Notes under the pieces: model-generated
Seen by the model: the letters and a program-made list of their open reading frames with translations, nothing else
Database searches by the model: none
What the model was told of the DNA's origin: nothing
Source: Ephemerocybe angulata
Lineage: Eukaryota; Basidiomycota; Agaricomycetes; Agaricales; Psathyrellaceae
Assembly: GCA_013368325.1 (NCBI GenBank)
Contig: JAACJK010000003.1
Span: 682,001 to 746,000, forward strand
Length of the DNA stretch: 64,000 bases
Direction: 5' to 3'
In this document: piece after piece, positions 10,822 through 22,475 of the stretch
Layout: each line of letters opens with the position of its first letter
How positions within the stretch are numbered: the first letter of the stretch is position 1
Made by a program: the position numbers and the translations under genes

Positions 10822-12342
10822 CTACCACTGCTTCAACAACGCAGCCCAAATTCCCTCCATCTCCTCGGCTTCAATTCCAAGCCGATTCCACACCTCTCGC
10901 ACGACAGCCTTCTCACTTTTGCTTAGAAACATATAGATGGTGTTGAACCTTGGGACGAGGGGCAAGAACTCCATGAACGACTTGATAGCAATCTGGGTGT
11001 TCAGGTCGGCCGTTTCCAGCACATCATGGATAGTTTGGAAGATCGACACCAAAAACACAGGCTCGAGCGAGTTTTTGCAGAACGAGGGGAACTTGGATGG
11101 CTGTATCGTCTATCACATATGATTAGTCCTTCGAACCTGCTTTTTAGTAGAAAAGGCCGCATTCAGCTCACCGAGAGAAGGGCCCATCGATCCTGCGGTG
11201 TCTTCAGCATCCCCCACGATTTAACAAGCTCGGAGAAGGTTGCGGGTGCTTTGACACGAGGCGCGGAAGGTGCAGTCGCCGCCTCTTCGCTGGGCGGCGA
11301 GGTGGATGCCGCCACGCCCTCTTTTTTGGCTTCGTTCACTTCGCGGGTGGGGAAGATCTTCGAAGGGCCGCTCACACGGAAGACGCCTCCCCCGACCCTG
11401 CTTGGCCGAACGTTATCTCGCGTCTGCTTCGCTTCCTTGAACGAGGACGGCTTCTCGTTGGAGATGGGCTGGATCTCGGCTCGTGCGACGGGCTGGGGCT
11501 TCGGAGGCTCGGCCATAGCCGCTGGAGACTCTTTCTTGGCGGTCGAGGTGTTCGAATTGGAAGACGTTGGCGTGGGGTTCGCGGAAGGCTGGGAGGTAGA
11601 AGAAGCTGACGAGATGAGGGGTCTAGAAGAGACTGCTTTCAGCCCGGTACCCTGTGAAGGCGTCTTGACTTCTTCGATCTTCGCAGAGGGAGTCGAGGAT
11701 GCCGGAGGAGCTTTAGTTGCGGGTGCTGCAGTGGGGGTCTCTGAGCCAACGATCTCAATAGGAACGCGCCTTCTTCGCGAAGGAGACTTAGGGTCGACTT
11801 CGAATGCCCGGGCTCGAGTGGATGCTGCAGCCTTTTGCAACTTCTCCTCCTCCCTTTCGATGACGGCGTTTATCGCATTTTGGATGTTTACATCGCCGGG
11901 GGCAAACTTGTGCGCGGCGTCGTAATCTGAAAGAGTTATCAGCGTCTATCATACGCACTCCTAACGAGGAATGCCAGTTACGCACCATCCTTTGCCTCAG
12001 GAACCTTGTCCATCCCAGCTTTTGCTTGACCTCGTCGGAAGAGTGCTTTCGCTGATATCGCACGCGTAGGTTTCAGTGCTAGAACTGCTGTACAGTCGCG
12101 CTCGGCATCTTCATATCTAAAAGAACAACATCATGTAGTTTGTCAGGGATGAGAGGGGGTTAGATGTCAACTGAAAAAACGTACTTGCCTAGTTTCAAAT
12201 ACGCAGCAGCGCGGTTCAAAGGATAGGTTGGCTCTGTACGATCCTCGAGTATAGCTGAGGTGTAATAGCCGACGGCATCCGCGTATTTGCCCGCTTTGAA
12301 GGCCTCATTGCCCTTTTCTTTGGAAGTCTGAGCCTTTGACAT
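10822..12342 (-). CDS. RPAP3-like TPR co-chaperone (R2TP complex)
   Basis: Four exons, 12342-12185, 12116-11986, 11926-11172 and 11109-10822, giving 443 residues. The N-terminus is a TPR array (KEKGNEAFKAGKYADAVGYYTSAI, then LNRAAAYLKLGKYEDAERDC and LFRRGQAKAGM). A Pro/Ala/Ser-rich linker follows, and then a C-terminal helical domain (FSELVKSWGML to the end) of the RPAP3_C/Monad-binding type. Such proteins bring Hsp90 to the Rvb1/Rvb2-Pih1 assembly that builds RNA polymerases, snoRNPs and PIKKs. It is larger than yeast Tah1 and closer to animal RPAP3 or Spag1 in layout. The TPR call is certain; the RPAP3 assignment rests on the C-terminal domain. Confidence 0.8.
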
Positions 12343-12759
12343 AGTTCAAGTTGCTGTGGTGGTGCAATGGTGGTGGTCGAGGTTCAAGAGACGCGCCGAG
12401 GCCGATCAATCCAAAGACTGGCGCTTACGTATCTCGCGATATCATGACATGATTCGGCAGGACGGCCCTTCCTCATGGTTGGACTGTAGTTGTGGATCGC
12501 TGAGGCCAAAGAGGTCATATTTCGTTACAACACAAAAGCGAACACTGTATTTATTACAGGGTGCGCATTACAAGAAAGACGATCTACGATTACACGACAA
12601 ACGGCAAAGATGGTATAGTACAGTGCTTGGAAACAAAACGAGTTGCATAGGGAAATGGCTGGCGTAGGGGGTATCATGTATTCGTAGGATGTCAGGTCGC
12701 ATCATAGGATTCATAGAATCGATTCGTTTTTCTCGTTCATTCGTTGCCTAGTTCATGGA

Positions 12760-13423
12760 TTATAATTGGTCAATGGTGAAGCTGGGCGAAATGTTCCCCT
12801 AGGTGACAGAGCGGCAGTTAGTTCAGAGTCACGGCACCAGAGAGCGGACGATGTTATACTAACAGAGTCTCCGAAAACTATCCAAACCCCATATTATTAG
12901 CTTCTGCTTTCTTTTTAAGACAAGACGACGAGACACTCACGGACGATGAAATAGTTCTCTCGCGTCTCAACTTCCTCGGGAACCTCCACTTCAATCCATC
13001 CCTCAGCGAGAGAGAAGTTGGAGGCCAGAGGGTTTTCTACATCCCCATTGTTAGCGTCGTGTCCTCTATAGTAATAGCACCCTATAGGATAGTCACCAAG
13101 GTCCAAATGTTCATTATCACTCCCTGGTTCCGACCAGCCCAGAACCACAAGTCCGTTTGAATTCAGACTCTCTTTATCGAGCTTGTCGGTGTCTGCCAGG
13201 TAATGGTGGAGGGCGTTAGTACGCTTTCTGAGACTGGCGAGTTGAACGTACCCCATCGAACGATCTGGCGGGAGCCTTTGACCCAGAAGTCGTCCTGTTC
13301 TGGCGAGGTAATGTGTGGGCTTATAACCCTCTGCACTTCCGAGTCGGGGGTCGCAGCGATGGGCGCTGCCCAAGAAGCAGTGGCCGCGAGGAGAAGGATC
13401 GAGATAAACACCGCGAATTTCAT
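12760..13423 (-). CDS. Small secreted protein of the Kre9/Knh1-like (Ser-Thr-rich GPI-anchored family) fold
   Basis: Four exons: 13423-13252, 13192-12941, 12877-12864 (a 14-nt microexon) and 12798-12760, giving 158 residues. It begins with a clear signal peptide (MKFAVFISILLLAATASWA). Next comes the domain pattern ITSPEQDDFWVKGSRQIVRWDT, and it ends in FGDSGNISPSFTIDQL, both usual for small extracellular beta-sandwich proteins of this family in basidiomycetes. The first intron has a perfect TACTAAC branch point. There is no GPI-anchor hydrophobic tail, so the protein should be released to the wall or medium. A TATA-like element on this strand lies at 13692-13699, which would imply a long 5' UTR. 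Confidence 0.75.
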
Positions 13424-14378
13424 GGTGAGATCACAATTTGAACGAGGGGAGCTGAATTAGAAAGGCGGTTGAAAGAGAGAGGTGAACGGTCGAAAGTGAG
13501 AGATGACAGAATGAGTTGAAGTGGGAAGCCCGGGGCGTGGAAGATGGGGCGAAATGGGTAAGTGATCCCAAAGAAACGATCGATCGAAAGTGGGGAGGTA
13601 TAACGGTATGGTAAGAAGCAAAAAGGGAGGAACGAGATGGGGATGGAATTAAGGGTAGACGAGTGAATATGAACCATGCGAATCTGCACCCCTTTTATAT
13701 TGGTCGAATAGCGGCTTTAGAAGTGGCGGCGACGGCATAATCGCGAGATGAAAGGGGAGAACCCCGCCTGGAGGACCGAGGGCGCAAAGCCGATCTGTGC
13801 CTCCTAGATCTCAGGCGGGGAGTTTATCGACGGCTTAGACTATACTCGAGAGCTACGTACATGCGACGGGCGTTCTGCAACGAAATGGCCAAGTAGAAGA
13901 CGTCGTCCTAGCGCCACTGGCTTAAGATGCTCCGCAACCATGAGTTTGGTGGACGCTGGGGAGTTCAAGTTGAAGTGCGTCACTCTTCCGTAAAGTGCGT
14001 CCCTCAAGGCAGCCTGAGAGGCCGTTACCTTGGAAGTGGCAACTGAGAGATCCAGCATTCACATGCACAGCGAGGTGCCGTTCAGATAGGCGGTCGAAGT
14101 CAAGAACTGCGGTGGTCCTTCCAGAACAAGTGCATCAGATAGAAGCCAGACTGAGAGTGATTATGCATTGCTCAAGGTTCACAGGTACGCCTCAGAGGGA
14201 CTTGAGGAGTGATCAGCAGAGTTGACTTTTGAGTCAGGTTAAGTTGTTGCCACAGCCTCATGTCGCTTTGAATTTAGACCTAGTGGTCAACCAAGATAGG
14301 GGTACCCCCGTTAACTATCCGGTATGAGAGAAGGAAGGAAATCGGAGGTGCTGGGAGGAATTAAGGAAGGATGCACTC
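13424..14378. other. Intergenic region, no gene seen
   Basis: Contains the 5' flank of the secreted protein gene and, on its right, the host DNA bordering the mobile unit that begins at 14389. No coding frame is convincing. Confidence 0.5.
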
Positions 14379-14388
14379 AGGATTCTCA
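14379..14388. repeat. Left copy of the 10-bp direct repeat flanking the helicase/DUF6589 unit
   Basis: AGGATTCTCA is found here directly before the first inverted-repeat block and again at 36311-36320 just beyond the opposite end. This is the arrangement expected of a target-site duplication. Confidence 0.6.
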
Positions 14389-14408
14389 TAGATTCGGAGC
14401 AAGCCCTT

Positions 14409-14577
14409 AAGGTTCGAGCTGAGCTCGAAAAACGCCCATAAAAGGCGTTTGTTTGGTATAACCAAACATCGAAAGAAGGGGCTTGGCACGAACCTAGTGC
14501 CAAGCCCCTTCTTTCGATGTTTGGTTATACCAAACAAACGCCTTTTATGGGCGTTTTTCGAGCTCAGCTCGAACCTT
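14409..14577. repeat. Perfect palindrome, 81-bp arms and 7-nt loop
   Basis: Arms 14409-14489 and 14497-14577 are exact reverse complements around GAACCTA. It sits between the two end-repeat blocks of the left terminus. At the right terminus the corresponding place (36249-36277) is a short GC-rich sequence with two AGTCCGGCCC repeats instead. It would extrude as a long hairpin in single-stranded DNA or RNA. Confidence 0.95.
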
Positions 14578-14943
14578 CGAAGAAGGGGCTTGGGACAAGA
14601 TGTCACGAAACCACCAAGACGTTCTAATCGCCCTCTACACTTTTCCTGACCTCCGTTCATTTTCGACCGCCCCTCATTTTGATCTTTCGATACTAATCAG
14701 GCGGTATGTCGGGAGATAAGACGTTAGTCGAGATGTCATTTATCTCTGACTTTAATCAACTTTTTGGCTCGCAACACGCGTTATTTCCCCGAAATGTGAC
14801 CCAATTAAGAACGACCAGCGGAACGCGACGCGTCGAGGTCGTGTATTCTTCTCGCCGCCTCGTTCTTCTGAAAGTGGTGCAGGTGAGCTCAAACTTTGTA
14901 TGTATTCTCTCAAAGGTCCATACTAACGGGATCCCTAATAGAT

Positions 14944-17514
14944 ATGAGCCCAGAAGCACCCGTTCCCTCGCAATTAGGAACTTCGGACAGGCCGTCAGAC
15001 GCGCCGCCGCCCAAACCCTCAGTCCCCGAGACTCCTCGAAAACGCAAACCTCCCGTCCAGTCTCGCCTTCCGGGCATTCGAACAACACTCCCGAACAACC
15101 TTACGCTCCCTTCCATCCGAAAACGGCTCAAGAAACGGCTCAAACTCACCTATACACCCGACGACTGGCAACTCCACCTCATCCGCCGGTTGCTTCAAGG
15201 ATACGACAGCATCCTCTGCGCAGGAACGGGCTATGGGAAGAGCCTTATCTTTGAAGGACTCGCAGCGCTGGGAGGAAAGGGGAAGTGTGTGGTGATTATC
15301 AGTCCTCTCAAAGCATTGGAACACGACCAGGTATGAGTGTCATCCCATCTATCACATTTAGGTTCTGATCTCACTTACAAGGCCACTCAAGCAATATCCA
15401 AGGGACTCGATGCCGTAGTCCTCAACGAAGATACTACGCAAACCCGAGGAGTCTGGGAGCAGGCCAAGAAGCACGCCTGCCTCATCTATGCCTCGCCGGA
15501 GATGGCGCTCGCCCCAAGCTTTCAAAAGTTGTGGAGGGATGCAAAGTTCCGCGGCCGCCTCCTTGCCGTAGTCATCGACGAGGCCCACTGCGTTGAGGAA
15601 TGGGGCGACGATAGCTTCAGACCGGCATACCGCCGACTGAGCACCCTTCGCCACTACACTGGCCAAGACGTCCCGTTCCTCGCTTGTACCGCGACGTGCT
15701 CGACGTCGACCTTCAAGACACTCTGGGATACTCTCAGTTTTGGAAGCAGACCATTCTGGGGCCTCGATGTCGGCGTCGAGCGTAACAACCTCCTCTACAG
15801 TATCCGCGAGCTCGTCAACACGAAGAATCCTGTCCTCGACGTTCTCAACATCCTTCCCCGTACCATCGACCACAACACGACCGCTCAGAATATCCCGAAA
15901 TGTCTGTTTTACTTCTCCAGCGAGAACGATTGCCAACTCGGTGTTCGGTTTCTACGGAATTGTCTCCCCGCCTCGATTCGCCAGTCGGTACAGGCATTTT
16001 CGTCAACGCTTTCGGAGGGAGCAAAGGCACAAGCCTGGGACGCCTTCTTGGACGGTCGTATAAGGATCTTGTGCGCCACGGATGCAGCTGGGATGGGCTG
16101 TAATGTTCCGGATGTCCAGTACGTCGTTAGCTTCGGGATTCCGAAAACGGTTGGGCAGGTCTGCCAGCGCTGGGGGCGCGGTGGTCGAGACCGTACTACG
16201 CAGGCTGTGTGCATACTTTTGGTCCCTGCATGGTCCATACGCCCGGATGCTCAGCTCCTCACCAACCCTCTTCTTGCCCGTCTCAAGGGAGGACCAAAAC
16301 CGGAACCGAAATCCCATACCGTTCGACGTGCAAAGCTCGACACCCGAGTTGAGCATGCAATTAATTTAAAGTACGATAGGCCCCGAGGTAAGTCCTCATA
16401 ACTTCTTCGAGATGCGTCGGCTGACCAGACCATAGGGTGTGTCCATCGGTTCTTTGCTTCAACGTTCCGCCCTGCTACCAATCTCCACGAGTTTCGCTCG
16501 CTCGACGCAAAAGCGCCTTCAATTTGTGGCGCTATCTCCGAGTCCTCGCCCTATGAGCTTAGCTGGACTGTACTTGACCTAGGGAGAAAGCCTCCACCTT
16601 CACGCTGTTGCCACCTATGCAATGCATCCGAGCTAGACGCGTACAGAGCCTGTGATCTTGACGATCCTCGACTAAAGACGTTCGCACATCAATTCCTATA
16701 CCCACTCGCTATTCCCGCTACTCCCGAGAACCCACCACGCCCTTCATCTTCTGCGTCGGACCGATCTGACATGTCGACTTTATCGACCGACTCCGCGTCT
16801 ACCCACAACACCAACACGACATCGGATCTTCCAACAGCATCCAAGATTGAAGTCTCAGTGGCGGAGATGGTTCGCCTCGAGTCACTTCTCGTCGCTTGGC
16901 GCAAGGACGAGCATGAACGACAAGGCGCTTCAGTCTATCTCTCTGCTGGTATCTATCTCCCTCCACGACAAGTCGGCATCCTAGCTGATGCGGCAGAGAA
17001 CTTTGCGAACATGGCCAAGATCACGGTCTCTTCTATCCGCAAACTTGTTCGTCTTGACATGCTCAACGACGACCAAGTCTCTAGCCTGTCGATAGCAATC
17101 TCGAATTGGAAGCGAGATTTACCCTCCGTCACCGAGATTGCTCGCACGCCCAAATCGGTTCGCCATTCTGGGAAATGTGCGAAGGGGAATTGTTCGACGC
17201 CCATCTCACGACCGGCGCTGCTTCCTCTCAGTCTACCTCAACTGACCTCAGCAGCAGGAACAACAGGTATGTCTAAAACTTTGAGGAAGGTATTTGAAGA
17301 TACTAAGCTACATGTTTAGATGATTCGGACGTCTTCGGCGGAGCTCCTCCTCTGCCTCAAACTCCAGAACAGCCTACACGTCAAGCCCCTGGAACTCCAG
17401 GATCGCACTACCGGCCGGATTATGTTCCAACACCACCCGCTGGCACACAATACTATCGGCCACGCCCACAGGCCACCTCTGCGTCACCATCTCGCCCATG
17501 TCCACCTCGCCCGC
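14944..17514 (+). CDS. RecQ-like DEAH helicase, 3' end disrupted by a retrotransposon
   Basis: Exons 14944-15330, 15382-16387, 16436-17266 and 17320 onward; the last exon is split at 17514 and resumes at 32507. Walker A is AGTGYGKS (93-100), motif Ia is SPLKALEHDQ, and motif II is VVIDEAHCVEEWG. Motif VI is QRWGRGGRD, and a zinc-binding-like CVHRFF...CCHLC segment follows, as in fungal RecQ/Sgs1-like helicases. A GT-AG intron with a CTAAC branch point ends just before the ATG and supports this start. Reading into the LTR reaches TAG at 17658-17660, replacing about 106 native C-terminal residues with about 48 LTR-encoded ones. The helicase core is untouched, so an active truncated enzyme is possible. 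Agaricomycetes have many such helicases; the inverted repeats suggest this copy is part of a transposon. Confidence 0.85.
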
Positions 17515-18901
17515 TGATGCGCCTTCAGCGCGTCTACCCACTAAAAATCGCGATTTACCTTAATAAATACGCGATTCCCACTGCATATCATCTATCAAAA
17601 GACCTGCACCAATGTAAAGGGGAACAAGAGTCAGAGCCGAGCCCAGAGCTGCTGACTTAGCCTCTCTGACCTACGCGCGGGACTACGAGAAGTGACGAGT
17701 AGCCTCAAGCAGGTAAGACCTACCTTCGCGAGACACTTGCTACTTTAAGGAGACACGCGCGGGACAACTATGGGATCGACTTGGCAAGTAACGGACATAG
17801 GCAGAGTAGTGCATATCAATGGGAAGCCCCCTACCCATCCCTTCGTATCTCGCGAGAACACTCTCGCCACACCCAGAGTCGAGAGATCACCGTGACATCA
17901 GTAGTCGAGAGGGATTGCACCCGAGCCCCTGATAAGCGCCGGAGTATAGCTCCCGCGCGACTTGATCTTCACGAGAGGTGGCACGTCGAGAGGTCGATCA
18001 CACCTCGAGATGTTCGCAATCAAACCACGTCTCGGGAAAGTTCTGGGATCGCCATCGGCTGAGGGGAGAACTCGGTACAGGCACCCGCGTGTAACACAGG
18101 GGAAGCGGAACCGGCACAACTTAAGCGCCCCACGATTCCCTTGCCCGGGTATCGGATGGATCATCCGCGGCTCCACTCTATCAGAGGGAAACCACAATCA
18201 GAGATAAGAATAGGTCGGCCCACACGAGACGAGTGGCGCGGCGTGTACGAAGAAGTCGGTTGGTGGCAACGGCACAGTCTTGGGTATTTACCCGGGCGCT
18301 AATTGGCCTTGAGCTCAACCTCGAGAGGTCTTCCCTCCTATCTCTATGTTTCATTTGGACCGTTTTGGAATGTATCGCGATCGCATGTGTTTCTCATCTG
18401 TTTGTCTTGGAGCTTGTTTGTAAATATTCGGCATGTACTTAAGTCTCGCAAGTAGTTTAGAGAAAATCAGTTACCCCCCAGTTTTCATCTTTCAAGTCTC
18501 TAAGTCAAAGTCTAAAGTCTAGCCGTCGCGCTATCTGTCTGTCTGTCTGTCTGTCTGGTCGTCGTGCCAATTGTCTTTAAGTTTTCTGTTCCTTTTGCGA
18601 AGCTCTCGAGCCTAGTGAAAGCCCTCTCGTGGTAGCGACCTCGTCCTCCCGAGACCCCACCCTCTCATCGAGAACCTATATCACCCCGAAGCGCGGTCGA
18701 GTCTAGAACTCCCCTTCAAACTTGCTAGTTGCGAGTACCTTAGAGTCGACCTAGTCCTCTAGTCCAATACATTACTTTGCCCGCTCTACCTCGAGCGAGT
18801 TGCCCCTCAGCTACCCTAGTGTGGTTGTGTGTGTGTTGTGTGTTGTGTTTGTTGTTTTGGTTAGAGGCGTGTTTGGCTCTTAGCCCCGTAGCCGCACATC
18901 A
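17515..18901 (+). repeat. 5' LTR, 1,387 bp
   Basis: Starts TGATGCGCC and ends GCACATCA. It has the same length as the copy at 31116-32502, offset by 13,601 bp, and every stretch I compared is identical. It includes a short TCTG microsatellite near 18533-18556. It should hold the promoter and polyadenylation signals, but no TATA box stands out. Confidence 0.95.
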
Positions 18902-18903
18902 TC

Positions 18904-18921
18904 TGGAGCCCACCGCGAGGG
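18904..18921 (+). other. Candidate primer-binding site
   Basis: TGGAGCCCACCGCGAGGG begins two bases after the LTR and starts with TGG, the complement of a tRNA 3' CCA. The tRNA species was not identified. Confidence 0.5.
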
Positions 18922-19461
18922 GGAGTCAGAATCGATCAAAGCTTCATTCGTGATCAAGCTCTCGAGCGAGATCCGTTTGTCCGTTTCAGATAGTAAACGA
19001 GTTCTATCAACATAGCGTCGAGAAGACCTGTGCTTGATAAAGGAAAAGGAGTAGAGCGACCCAGGAAGAACCCAGTTCTCCCTAGTCAACCCGTTGGAAC
19101 CCAACCGTCCGTTCGCGCGCGAACGAGAACAGCTGTTGCCGAAGCAGGAACAGAACTAGTTGCCTTTGATAACTATCCCAGACCAGGGACAAGTTTCCAA
19201 GCACCTACGAACGCGAAAGCGAGAAGCAGCAGAGTCGTACCACCGGCTGTACCTCCTACCAGAACCCGCCAAGTCGCCCCGTTCACGAGAGGAAAACCTC
19301 GAACTACCGCACTCGCGCTAGCCTCGAAATCCAATCGCGTAGAACCCGCGCGCAATCCGAGACGAGAAAGTAGAGAAAGTTCGCAATCCACGAACTCCAG
19401 TCGCAGACGCCGTAGAAACCGCAGACATTCGAGTAGCAGTCAATTATCAACGACTCCTATC

Positions 19462-21111
19462 ATGGCTGACGAACAAGCGCGAATCCGAGCCCTCGATCCT
19501 GATGCCACTGGCGAAGGATTCCCTGGGCTCCCCATGTCGAATAAAAACTTCCCGAATAGTTATTCCGCGAATCGTCCTAAGTACGATTCTACGAAACCAG
19601 AGGAGTTCCTAGAGTATGTGAGACAAGTAGAGGATGTGATCAGCGCATGCGAAATCATCGCGGATCGCTTGAAGAAGAAGGCATTGGTTCACTTCCGCGA
19701 TATGTCGGAACAGAGTCTCTGGACAACGCTACCTGAATATAAAACGGGTACCTACGCGGAGTTCAAGGAGAAACTGTTCTTGTACCATCCTACCGCAGCG
19801 CTACAGAACCGCGGCAGTCTAGCCCGGATCCAGCTGTTGTGCGCGAGGCACCAAGGGATAGGTCTAGACGCGAGTCATACCTTATTGCAGTTCGCGCTGA
19901 AGTTCAGGGCCGAGGCAGCTAAACTCGAGAAACATCTCATGAGCAACAATGAATTGGTTAACCTTTTCTTGGGCGCGTTAGATGAGCCTTTCCGTACGAA
20001 AGCATGGGAGGTACTCTCGAAGGAAGCTGAAACGGATGACACCCTGGAAGTCGTTGCAGGAGAGAAGATCATTCCGTTTGACCGATGGATCTCGTGTGCT
20101 GAAAAGTTGGCGGTTCAGAGGGAACGCTTCGGAGAAAGGTTCGGAGGAAAGAAGGGAGGTATCTTGGCTAAACCCTCGGTCGTCTCTGCTCCCCCGAGCA
20201 CTCCAGCAGTAACTCCCGCGGCCCCATCTAAGTTGTACGAGCCAGGTTGGAACGACGAGCCCACTGTGAAAGTCGAGTACGAGGACCTCGAACACCGAGT
20301 TCTGCAGGGAGTGAGTTCTTTGCTAGACCAGAAATTGAGTGCCATCGATAAAAAGATGATCTCTCGGGATGCCTACATGGAGACTCAACTCGAGGAGTTG
20401 CGCGCTGGTCAAGGACGCGCTGACAAGTTCATGCGTCAGCCCAACAACTTCGCGGTTGCAACCCAGCAGAACAATCCAGGCTCGAGAGGGGGCTTTGGAT
20501 TCGGAAACAATACGAGAGGACCACCTCCTAGCGCGGGGTCGATTTGCTACTACTGTAATGGACAGGGTCACTTCGCGAACGACTGTCAAGCCAAGCAGAA
20601 ACATATCAGCGAAGGCAAGATTGTATCGGGACCGGATGGGACCTTCGACAAGCATGGGAATCGCTTGCGCAATATGCCTGGCACCTCCTTGAAAGAGGTA
20701 GTAGACAAACTGCCCATGCCCACGGCTAGCCAGAACGTCCAGCACTACTATGATGACAGTGCGGACTATGTGCGCGACCAGTTCCATCAAGCGCCGTACC
20801 AGGAATCAGAAATGATTACTCGGGACGAAATGAACATTCTGCGAGACGAAATTTATCATCTGAGTTCCTTAAGGGAACAAGGATCGTCCGCGCGAGCCAA
20901 GAACATGCAGCCACAGGCCCAGTTCGTACAGAAACCAGTGGCCGAGCCTTGGAAGGAGCTCCAGCAGGAACAGAAGCGGAGCAATCAATTGATGTCCCAA
21001 TTAGTCGCGGCACTTACCCCGATGGTCGGGAGGAATCAATTCCCTTTGCAGACGCGGTCTGGAGCGAACCAAGGCGGCGAGGATGATGAGGGTTTTCTCA
21101 GCGACCAGTGA
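19462..21111 (+). CDS. gag: Gag of the Ty3/gypsy element
   Basis: 549 residues from the first in-frame ATG. The same frame is open but lacks ATG back to 18994, so about 155 more codons could be translated only with a non-ATG start. Residues 40-330 form a helical capsid-like region (EEFLEYVRQVEDVISACEI onward). A single CCHC zinc knuckle, CYYCNGQGHFANDC, lies at residues 362-375 (20545-20586) and would bind RNA in the particle. The stop TGA at 21109-21111 is bypassed if ribosomes slip at the heptamer at 21090-21096, fusing Gag to the protease frame. Confidence 0.88.
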   Translation: MADEQARIRALDPDATGEGFPGLPMSNKNFPNSYSANRPKYDSTKPEEFLEYVRQVEDVISACEIIADRLKKKALVHFRDMSEQSLWTTLPEYKTGTYAEFKEKLFLYHPTAALQNRGSLARIQLLCARHQGIGLDASHTLLQFALKFRAEAAKLEKHLMSNNELVNLFLGALDEPFRTKAWEVLSKEAETDDTLEVVAGEKIIPFDRWISCAEKLAVQRERFGERFGGKKGGILAKPSVVSAPPSTPAVTPAAPSKLYEPGWNDEPTVKVEYEDLEHRVLQGVSSLLDQKLSAIDKKMISRDAYMETQLEELRAGQGRADKFMRQPNNFAVATQQNNPGSRGGFGFGNNTRGPPPSAGSICYYCNGQGHFANDCQAKQKHISEGKIVSGPDGTFDKHGNRLRNMPGTSLKEVVDKLPMPTASQNVQHYYDDSADYVRDQFHQAPYQESEMITRDEMNILRDEIYHLSSLREQGSSARAKNMQPQAQFVQKPVAEPWKELQQEQKRSNQLMSQLVAALTPMVGRNQFPLQTRSGANQGGEDDEGFLSDQ

Positions 21112-21146
21112 AGGACACTGCCGTCGCGAAAAGAACCGTTGGTCGC
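21090..21146 (+). promoter_or_regulatory. Putative -1 ribosomal frameshift site, gag to pro
   Basis: The heptamer G GGT TTT (21090-21096) is in gag phase and matches the X XXY YYZ rule. After a 4-nt spacer, GCGACCA (21101-21107) can pair with TGGTCGC (21140-21146). The protease frame is open only from 21090 onward and lacks an ATG there. Translation of pro therefore needs the shift. Confidence 0.7.
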
Positions 21147-22475
21147 GACAAGGCAAGCCCGGAGGTGCGTAACAACAAACCCAGCAGAAAAGCCACGGTA
21201 GAGGATGAGGAAGACGATGAGGATGAGGAGCCAATAAAGAGAGGGCCGCCGTCAGGAGTAAAGAAGGTCTTTAATCCGCGAGCACCTCGAGGAGTGCGGT
21301 TCGAAACGGTAGAAGTTGGGGGGACGAGTCAAGCGGCGCCTAAGTTGAAAGACCGGCCCTTTGTACTAGTACCACCACTCAAAACGACTCCGTTGAAAAC
21401 ACCAACCCGCGAGGATGTACAGCAAGGGAGAGAAGGTCGTTCCGATCCCAAAACAGCGTTGCCTCGCTTAGAGAAGAAGGGACCCGCGTATCAGCACAAG
21501 GCGCCTATTGAGGAAGCCGAGTCGCTGAGCCGCATCATGGAGGAGTTACTGAGTACGAGGTTCACTACGAGTCTTAAGGATTTGGCAAGCATTTCGGCAC
21601 CTGCTCGCGAGTACTTGAAAAAGATGATAACCAAGAAGAAGATTGCGATTGATAATAAGGAAAAGGCCTCAGATCTCGAGTACCAAATCATCGCTCTCAT
21701 TGACTTGATGTCTACTGAGTACAAAGCTCGCGCGGTACAAATGTGCAACATCTTAGAGGCAGAAGAGGAGTTGGGCGAAATGGAGATCCCCGATCCTGAA
21801 AGAGAAGAAGAGGAAGAACCCGGGACTGTAAGAGTTGAACAAGTCTTCATGCAGTTGGAAGAGCTGCCTCCCGCGCAAGTCTTTCTGGCACAAGGGATTC
21901 CGTCGGTACCCGACGGAGCCTTCGTAGTTAGTGACCCCGTGGAGCAGTATCTAAATTCATTGGAAGATGGGGAAGAGCCGCGGCCAATTCTGGTAGCGCG
22001 CGAATCCGTGTCTCTGAGAACTGTCTACCCGAGTATCAATAAATCGGGTAAGGTAGAAGTCCTCTTGGATACGGGCTCCCAGATCTGTTCCATGGATGCA
22101 GATGTGGCGAGACGTCTGGGAATCTCTTTCGATCCAGATATCGTCATTCACCTCCAATCCGCCAACCGAACGACAGAAAAGACTCTAGGTCTGGCTAGAA
22201 ACATCGAGTTCGACTTCGATGGAGTAACGGCATATATCCAGCTTCACATCATTCGCCGTCCAGCGTATGATGTTCTTCTCGGGAGACCTTTCGACATCGC
22301 TATGTCAAGCGAGGTCAAGAACAACACCCGCGGCGAGCAGCAGATCACGCTCTGCGATCCCAACACGGGCAAGAGGATTACCATTGCCACCAGCCCTCGA
22401 GGCAAACCACCCCCACACGTTAGAAAAGAGATGCTTGACGCTCAAGAAGTAAATTTTCGAGCCTCGAGGATCTGA
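21090..22475 (+). CDS. Protease frame of the Ty3/gypsy element
   Basis: About 460 codons in the -1 frame relative to gag. The first two thirds are charged and low-complexity, with an acidic EDEEDDEDEE run. The C-terminal part is a retroviral-type aspartic protease with catalytic LLDTGSQICSMD (Asp codon at 22068) and the flap and second-strand features through DVLLGRPFDIAM. It acts as a dimer to process the polyprotein. There is no ATG near its beginning, consistent with expression only as a Gag-Pro fusion. It ends at TGA 22473-22475, just after a second slippery heptamer that leads into pol. Confidence 0.85.
   Translation, partial: GFSQRPVKDTAVAKRTVGRDKASPEVRNNKPSRKATVEDEEDDEDEEPIKRGPPSGVKKVFNPRAPRGVRFETVEVGGTSQAAPKLKDRPFVLVPPLKTTPLKTPTREDVQQGREGRSDPKTALPRLEKKGPAYQHKAPIEEAESLSRIMEELLSTRFTTSLKDLASISAPAREYLKKMITKKKIAIDNKEKASDLEYQIIALIDLMSTEYKARAVQMCNILEAEEELGEMEIPDPEREEEEEPGTVRVEQVFMQLEELPPAQVFLAQGIPSVPDGAFVVSDPVEQYLNSLEDGEEPRPILVARESVSLRTVYPSINKSGKVEVLLDTGSQICSMDADVARRLGISFDPDIVIHLQSANRTTEKTLGLARNIEFDFDGVTAYIQLHIIRRPAYDVLLGRPFDIAMSSEVKNNTRGEQQITLCDPNTGKRITIATSPRGKPPPHVRKEMLDAQEVNFRASRI

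Noticed and set aside
14449..14660. Similar 66- and 99-codon frames on both strands across the palindrome
   Set aside because: The same peptide is read from both strands because the DNA is palindromic; not a gene.
17781..18442. Open frames of 69-99 codons in both LTRs (also 31382-32043)
   Set aside because: They occur on both strands of the LTR, overlap one another, and show no domain; identity between the two copies only reflects LTR identity.
18533..18556. TCTG microsatellite in the LTR (again at 32134-32157)
   Set aside because: Short simple repeat common to both LTRs; not informative beyond confirming that they match.
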